Shown here: positions 63,801 through 64,000 of the stretch, piece by piece
Position numbering within the stretch: the first letter of the stretch is position 1
Layout of the letters: each line of letters begins with the position of its first letter
NCBI RefSeq assembly: GCF_052857255.1
Contig: NC_135497.1
Location: forward strand, 185,294,084-185,358,083
Direction of reading: 5' to 3'
DNA from: Amblyomma americanum
Lineage: Eukaryota; Arthropoda; Arachnida; Ixodida; Ixodidae
DNA length: 64,000 bases
Translations under genes and position numbers: made by a program
The notes under the pieces: model-generated
What the model was told of the DNA's origin: nothing
Seen by the model: the letters and a program-made list of their open reading frames with translations, nothing else
Database searches by the model: none

Positions 63801-63895
63801 GTGAAGCATGTGCTCCGCCATCTTAGTCAGATCTGCCATGTTCCTCTTCCAAGCAAAAGAAGAAATTGAAGGTGCCCGGTCCCTTGCCTCAAGCT
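27762..63895 (-). CDS. NSMAF: NSMAF/FAN BEACH-WD40 protein, copy B, 3' part (eleven exons to the stop)
   Basis: Exons in transcription order are 63895-63796, 60716-60658, 56796-56729, 53791-53727, 48961-48900, 48175-48114, 46072-45889, 42218-42180, 41998-41896, 36362-36253 and 27859-27762, with the stop TGA at 27764-27762. All borders are AG/GT, and phases agree throughout. Together they encode the linker and the whole C-terminal WD40 propeller. Matches to FAN include GSWDNY, TASWDSTAK, LLAELEH, SGSILVWDLL and ATGGSDGK. The BEACH and N-terminal exons lie right of the window. Introns are long, up to 8.4 kb, and full of mobile elements. The gene faces ENY2, and the two stop codons are only 374 bases apart. 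FAN links TNF receptor 1 to neutral sphingomyelinase in vertebrates; its role in ticks is inferred from orthology. Confidence 0.95.
28130..28303 (+). repeat. 5' LTR of the gypsy element
   Basis: It begins TGATACGGGAATAAAAG and ends CACACCGTAACA. A likely primer binding site starts right after it (ttttggtggcagcggtggga); the matching tRNA was not identified. AATAAA inside the LTR (at about 28139) may act in polyadenylation. Confidence 0.93.
28362..29333 (+). pseudogene. gag: gypsy gag (capsid-nucleocapsid), interrupted by TGA
   Basis: The open frame starts at a GTG codon (28362); the first ATG in frame is at 28509. The product has an Ala/Pro/Arg-rich N-terminus, a helical capsid region containing WDAYRIQLDGIA and LRGRATELLQNV, and then a CCHC zinc knuckle. 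TGA at 29331-29333 takes the place of the first cysteine of that knuckle; the rest (F-R-C-G-L-R-G-H-Y-A-R-D-C) follows in frame. Either the copy is dead or gag ends here with read-through to protease. Confidence 0.85.
29334..30524 (+). pseudogene. gypsy protease region, same frame as gag
   Basis: The frame continues from gag past the TGA. It contains YVLVDVALLDRHVKALVDTG with the catalytic D-T-G at about 29547, followed by an aspartic-protease-like domain and a spacer leading to the reverse transcriptase. The frame is left near 30430, where the reading continues one frame over. Confidence 0.85.
30430..33046 (+). pseudogene. pol: gypsy pol: reverse transcriptase, RNase H, integrase
   Basis: After the frame change near 30430, RT begins (SSPVVLVRKKDGTLRFCVDY). 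A second frame change near 30690, at G and T runs, splits RT; the rest is one open frame to TAA 33044-33046. Motifs are GYWQVPVHPDDAEKTAF, YLDD in the RT active site, RNase H HTDASQDGLGAVL, the integrase HHCC finger (H..H...CQTCQ), the DDE residues (D in LDHLGPF, D in ITDRG, E in GLVERVNRT) and a GPY motif at RYRGPYRVV. The two shifts mean no intact Pol unless they are sequencing errors. Confidence 0.93.
33220..33244. repeat. Poly-C tract (25 C)
   Basis: A 25-base C homopolymer sits just upstream of the polypurine tract and 3' LTR of the gypsy element. Length is likely to be unreliable in any assembly. Confidence 0.95.
33255..33439 (+). repeat. 3' LTR of the gypsy element
   Basis: It matches the 5' LTR except for two substitutions and an extra ccaccccgtgg. 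A short purine-rich run (ggtggaaagg) precedes it as a polypurine tract, itself preceded by a 25-base poly-C. Confidence 0.93.
34037..34062. repeat. Poly-G tract (26 G)
   Basis: A 26-base G homopolymer in the NSMAF copy B intron, a potential G-quadruplex and a likely assembly weak point. Confidence 0.95.
36253..36362 (-). CDS. NSMAF: NSMAF copy B exon, WD40 (VLTGCDSGSILVWDLLSAK)
   Basis: The 110-bp exon has acceptor attgccag and donor TCTG|gtgaga. It starts R-C-L-C-W-D-G and ends V-S-A-H-S-G. It is one of the strongest matches to FAN (CFVWDGNSVLSG, LLVWDLLGAK). Confidence 0.95.
36740..36976 (-). mobile_element. tRNA-derived SINE (Ruka-like)
   Basis: The minus-strand copy has a good tRNA-like head (gtggctcagtagttatggtg and ggttcgatcccgg) and the standard body. 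It lies in the NSMAF copy B intron between the 36253 and 41896 exons. Confidence 0.87.
37200..37560. other. GC-richer repeat-like stretch, not recognised
   Basis: It starts with a C-run, passes through a 77-codon minus-strand open frame (37252-37485) without family match, and ends with gcgccccctcc and ggggtgggggcgc blocks that could pair as inverted ends. It is probably a mobile-element remnant in the NSMAF copy B intron. Confidence 0.3.
37622..38520. mobile_element. Non-autonomous TIR element, 0.9 kb
   Basis: The left end TTTAAAGGGACTATACA is the inverted match of the right end TGCATAGTCCCTTTAA. It has a GC-rich centre with a small open frame (37970-38140). The right third resembles 6430-6785 and its copy B partner near 61620-61980, which are therefore fragments of the same family. 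Confidence 0.75.
37970..38140 (+). other. 56-codon open frame inside a TIR element, not recognised
   Basis: The frame starts ATGGACCCAGAT and ends at TGA. The product starts MDPDLEARLLAL, has an acidic serine stretch (NASDDSSDSAS) and a charged end. I do not recognise a family. It could be a captured first exon or chance coding in GC-rich DNA. Confidence 0.25.
38805..39230. mobile_element. MITE with aaagggacactgagg ends
   Basis: Left TIR tttaaagggacactgagg and right TIR cctcagtgtcccttcaa are inverted matches. There is no coding capacity. It is the same family as 26595-27064. Confidence 0.8.
39309..39757. mobile_element. Foldback element with about 145-bp inverted arms
   Basis: The left arm (about 39309-39455, with gtttaagcttcgcctttaag) and right arm (about 39604-39757, with cgaagcttaaacgtc) are inverted copies with scattered differences. 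The loop contains a piece of the second SINE's tail (aggtgtccaccgatatgtga). Confidence 0.8.
40220..40522 (+). mobile_element. tRNA-derived SINE, second type, with 10-bp target duplications
   Basis: The head cggtggctcagtggttaagg is tRNA-like, and the body shares the gatgtcagtgcaaaagatc region with the Ruka-like copies. The tail differs: a pyrimidine-rich stretch, then aggtgtccaccgagatgtga. Exact ATACCTTAAT duplications sit at 40210-40219 and 40523-40532. A degraded copy of the same tail occurs at 39459-39505. Confidence 0.88.
40747..41012 (-). pseudogene. RTE-type LINE, 3' end fragment
   Basis: The minus-strand translation shows the C-terminus typical of RTE/BovB-like endonuclease-reverse transcriptases: KKWAWAGHVM, DNRW, EWIPREGK, GRQK, WADEIKK, AKDRVNWRDMGEA. 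It has an internal TGA just after GHVM and ends in a short TGATGATGATG tail, as RTE elements do. It is 5'-truncated and non-functional, in an NSMAF copy B intron. Confidence 0.87.
41278..41494 (-). mobile_element. tRNA-derived SINE (Ruka-like), diverged
   Basis: The minus-strand copy carries several substitutions and a short internal deletion. Head motifs are ggtggctcagtggttatgat and a decayed B box. It is intronic in NSMAF copy B. Confidence 0.83.
41896..41998 (-). CDS. NSMAF: NSMAF copy B exon, WD40 (IASCSEDKMLKVLDVPTG)
   Basis: The 103-bp exon has acceptor ctctttaag and donor TGAG|gtaagc. It encodes D-G-H-R-I-A-S-C-S-E-D-K-M-L-K-V-L-D-V-P-T-G and then A-M-R, matching RHVLSTGTDG...VIDVQTG of FAN. 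Confidence 0.93.
42180..42218 (-). CDS. NSMAF: NSMAF copy B microexon (HKGTVSAVSFNP)
   Basis: The 39-bp exon has acceptor ctcttccag and donor CCAG|gttggt. It supplies the start of a WD40 blade (H-K-G-T-V-S-A-V-S-F-N-P) and fits in phase between its neighbours. Human FAN has CHSGIVCDTAFSPD here. Confidence 0.92.
42219..45888 (-). other. NSMAF copy B intron
   Basis: Apart from the Penelope-like fragment (43467-44431) I recognise nothing. A 163-codon minus-strand open frame at 42356-42847 has no motif and is Cys/Phe-rich, as chance frames in such DNA often are. 44500-44760 is a GC-richer patch of unknown origin. Confidence 0.55.
43467..44431 (+). mobile_element. Penelope-like element, 3' fragment with 13-bp target duplications
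   Basis: Exact AGCTATGAACATT duplications flank it at 43454-43466 and 44432-44444. Inside, inverted flanks of about 100 bases (cgtttcgggaccaactcggt and its inverse near 44362-44388) enclose the C-terminal coding part. Peptides seen in three frames are RRTSEALARILGKHGIYVAH, VVYKIPCSNCPASYV, NLHQRIRQHKNY and NPLAEHCERTDH, that is the end of the RT and a GIY-YIG endonuclease with its CCHH-like finger. Two frame breaks (near 43985 and 44040) make it non-functional. It is intronic to NSMAF copy B. Confidence 0.85.
45889..46072 (-). CDS. NSMAF: NSMAF copy B exon, WD40 (LLAELEHESGVACIALDA)
   Basis: The 184-bp exon has acceptor tctatctag. It encodes I-W-K, LLAELEHESG, HLVSGTVEGCVSLWKL and C-I-G-Q-F-D. 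The donor was placed at GACA|gtgggt because only this one restores the phase of the next exon. The open frame itself runs on for a short distance to a TAA near 45855. Confidence 0.93.
46161..46377. mobile_element. 217-bp inverted repeat element
   Basis: The arms 46161-46244 and 46296-46377 are inverted copies (acagaacaagaggacatgac against gtcctcttgttctgt), with a 51-base loop. It is probably a short foldback or the terminal part of a larger element. It sits in the NSMAF copy B intron next to the 45889-46072 exon. Confidence 0.75.
48114..48175 (-). CDS. NSMAF: NSMAF copy B exon, WD40 (LATASWDSTAK)
   Basis: The 62-bp exon has acceptor cattgcag and donor AAAG|gtataa. It encodes SDLSWKNGVLATASWDSTAK, a canonical WD40 blade that matches LYSASWDSTVK of FAN. 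Confidence 0.95.
48900..48961 (-). CDS. NSMAF: NSMAF copy B exon, WD40 (YGRITESTLGHEDA)
   Basis: The 62-bp exon has acceptor gatcgcag and donor GCAG|gtaggt. It encodes Y-V-Y-N-M-E-Y-G-R then LGHEDA, which aligns with VYFYSIAFGR...LMGHDDA of FAN. Confidence 0.93.
50194..52913 (+). pseudogene. Ty3/gypsy remnant with gag, protease and integrase but no reverse transcriptase
   Basis: A SCAN-like capsid (50986-51400: VENTLQAYDVPQGQWGQIIF, LKLSAEEYLSRFQ) is followed, after frame changes near 51400 and 51590, by a zinc knuckle (CFRCDATGNLKSNC) and a protease motif FDTGAEVTV near 51838. The sequence then passes, within about 500 bases, to an integrase finger (HESSWGGHLGFRK, then CDSCHGCQTRSD in another frame) and the first half of the core (VNVDVIGPLEPP, ASDCTTNF). 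RT and RNase H are absent, and the core stops before its last acidic residue. The stretch 49860-50190 upstream may be LTR or leader; no second LTR was found. Confidence 0.82.
53727..53791 (-). CDS. NSMAF: NSMAF copy B exon, WD40 repeat 2 (VVVGSWDNY)
   Basis: The 65-bp exon has acceptor gtctgcag and donor TGT|gtgagt. It encodes ALSSCIVMDDKTVVVGSWDN, matching ALSSC...VITSSWDN of human FAN. Confidence 0.94.
53868..54680. other. Repeat-derived intron DNA of NSMAF copy B
   Basis: The start (ttaaaggggctgcgaaacac) looks like the end of an aaagggg-type TIR element. The GC-rich part 54290-54500 and the following atttatttatttgaacctca segment look like further repeat pieces. No exon or second TIR was found. 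Confidence 0.35.
56729..56796 (-). CDS. NSMAF: NSMAF copy B exon, WD40 repeat 1 end (SLLKLYSLEQKQQL)
   Basis: This 68-bp exon is paired with copy A 1568-1635. It ends in phase 0 and joins directly to the exon at 53791 starting A-L-S-S-C. Confidence 0.93.
57206..57454. repeat. Cluster of CAGGTG/CACCTG repeats, copy B intron
   Basis: This is the partner of 2046-2292 in the duplicated block. Eight of the nine hexamers are kept; one is changed (ctggaaggtggcg). Confidence 0.75.
60658..60716 (-). CDS. NSMAF: NSMAF copy B exon, WD40 repeat 1 (VTHVCFSSSKSSVFSVSQ)
   Basis: This 59-bp exon encodes the same peptide as copy A 5474-5532. The one difference noted in the exon, ccc/cgc near the donor, is silent (TCC against TCG serine). 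Confidence 0.93.
63457..63498. repeat. 21-bp tandem duplication found only in copy B
   Basis: Two units of acatctgcctcctgaactgga (one base differs) stand where copy A near 8478 has one. It is a small copy-specific change useful as a marker. Confidence 0.9.
63796..63895 (-). CDS. NSMAF: NSMAF copy B exon, linker before WD40
   Basis: The 100-bp exon has acceptor tctgtgcag and donor AAGA|gtaaaa. It encodes SISSFAWKRNMADLTKM and H-M-L-H-K. The split codon gives Glu, as in vertebrate FAN (HKE), whereas copy A has Lys. Confidence 0.93.
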
Positions 63896-64000
63896 CTGCA
63901 CAGAAAAAGAAATGAAGAGAGAGAACAAATAAGGTAATACAGACAACAACAGGCAGCCATCTATTAAAATCAGCTTCCACCTTGCTCATACATACATAGT

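Larger units (their letters stand above)
55162..64000. repeat. Large direct duplication, copy B (partner 1-8997)
   Basis: This is the second copy of the block described at 1-8997. It lacks the SINE seen in copy A and keeps the unoccupied target site near 62518-62535. It has a private 21-bp tandem duplication at 63457-63498 and a short private insertion in the intron near 57620. NSMAF exons at 56729-56796, 60658-60716 and 63796-63895 are intact here and connect in phase to the WD40 exons at 53791 and below, so this copy belongs to the gene with a complete 3' end. Confidence 0.97.

Overview
This window is eukaryotic and very probably from a hard tick (Ixodida). It has intron-rich animal genes with GT/AG splice sites and AT-rich introns. 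It also holds several copies of a tRNA-derived SINE that looks like the tick Ruka type, plus many short TIR elements, a Ty3/gypsy element, a piggyBac, a Penelope-like element and an RTE-type LINE tail. There is no bacterial gene organisation. Most open frames in the window are chance frames in introns or repeats, so I rebuilt the genes exon by exon from conserved peptides, splice sites and codon phase.

Two host genes can be named. (1) NSMAF/FAN, a BEACH-WD40 adaptor of TNF-receptor/neutral-sphingomyelinase signalling, is on the minus strand and is present twice. Copy B (27762-63895, continuing right beyond the window) gives eleven consecutive exons, from the BEACH/WD40 linker to the stop codon. 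Copy A (1568-15143, continuing left beyond the window) gives nine consecutive exons, from the middle of the BEACH domain into the first WD40 repeat. The two copies share a direct duplication, 1-8997 versus 55162-64000, and every shared exon is intact in both. (2) ENY2 (SAGA deubiquitinase module and TREX-2 mRNA export) is a complete four-exon, 101-codon gene on the plus strand (23429-27387). It lies between the two NSMAF copies and converges on the 3' end of copy B.

Layout: 1-15143, NSMAF copy A exons and introns; 15144-22885, intergenic DNA with a SINE, a 1.8-kb tandem duplication carrying a pogo-like TIR element, and a decayed piggyBac transposase; 23200-27620, ENY2; 27762-53791, the WD40 exons of NSMAF copy B. 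The B introns hold a nearly intact but frame-broken Ty3/gypsy element (28130-33439), TIR/MITE elements, SINEs, an RTE tail, a Penelope-like 3' fragment (43467-44431 with 13-bp target duplications) and a gypsy remnant that lacks reverse transcriptase (about 50190-52913). From 55162 to 64000 is the second copy of the duplicated block.

The points most worth following up are: the NSMAF duplication and its uneven divergence; a SINE present in one copy with a clean empty site in the other; four GTCCAA-N4-TTGGAC palindromes around the piggyBac transposase; an in-frame UGA at the first cysteine of the gypsy zinc knuckle; and a conserved intronic cluster of CAGGTG/CACCTG hexamers. An assembly (haplotig) origin of the duplication cannot be excluded from sequence alone.
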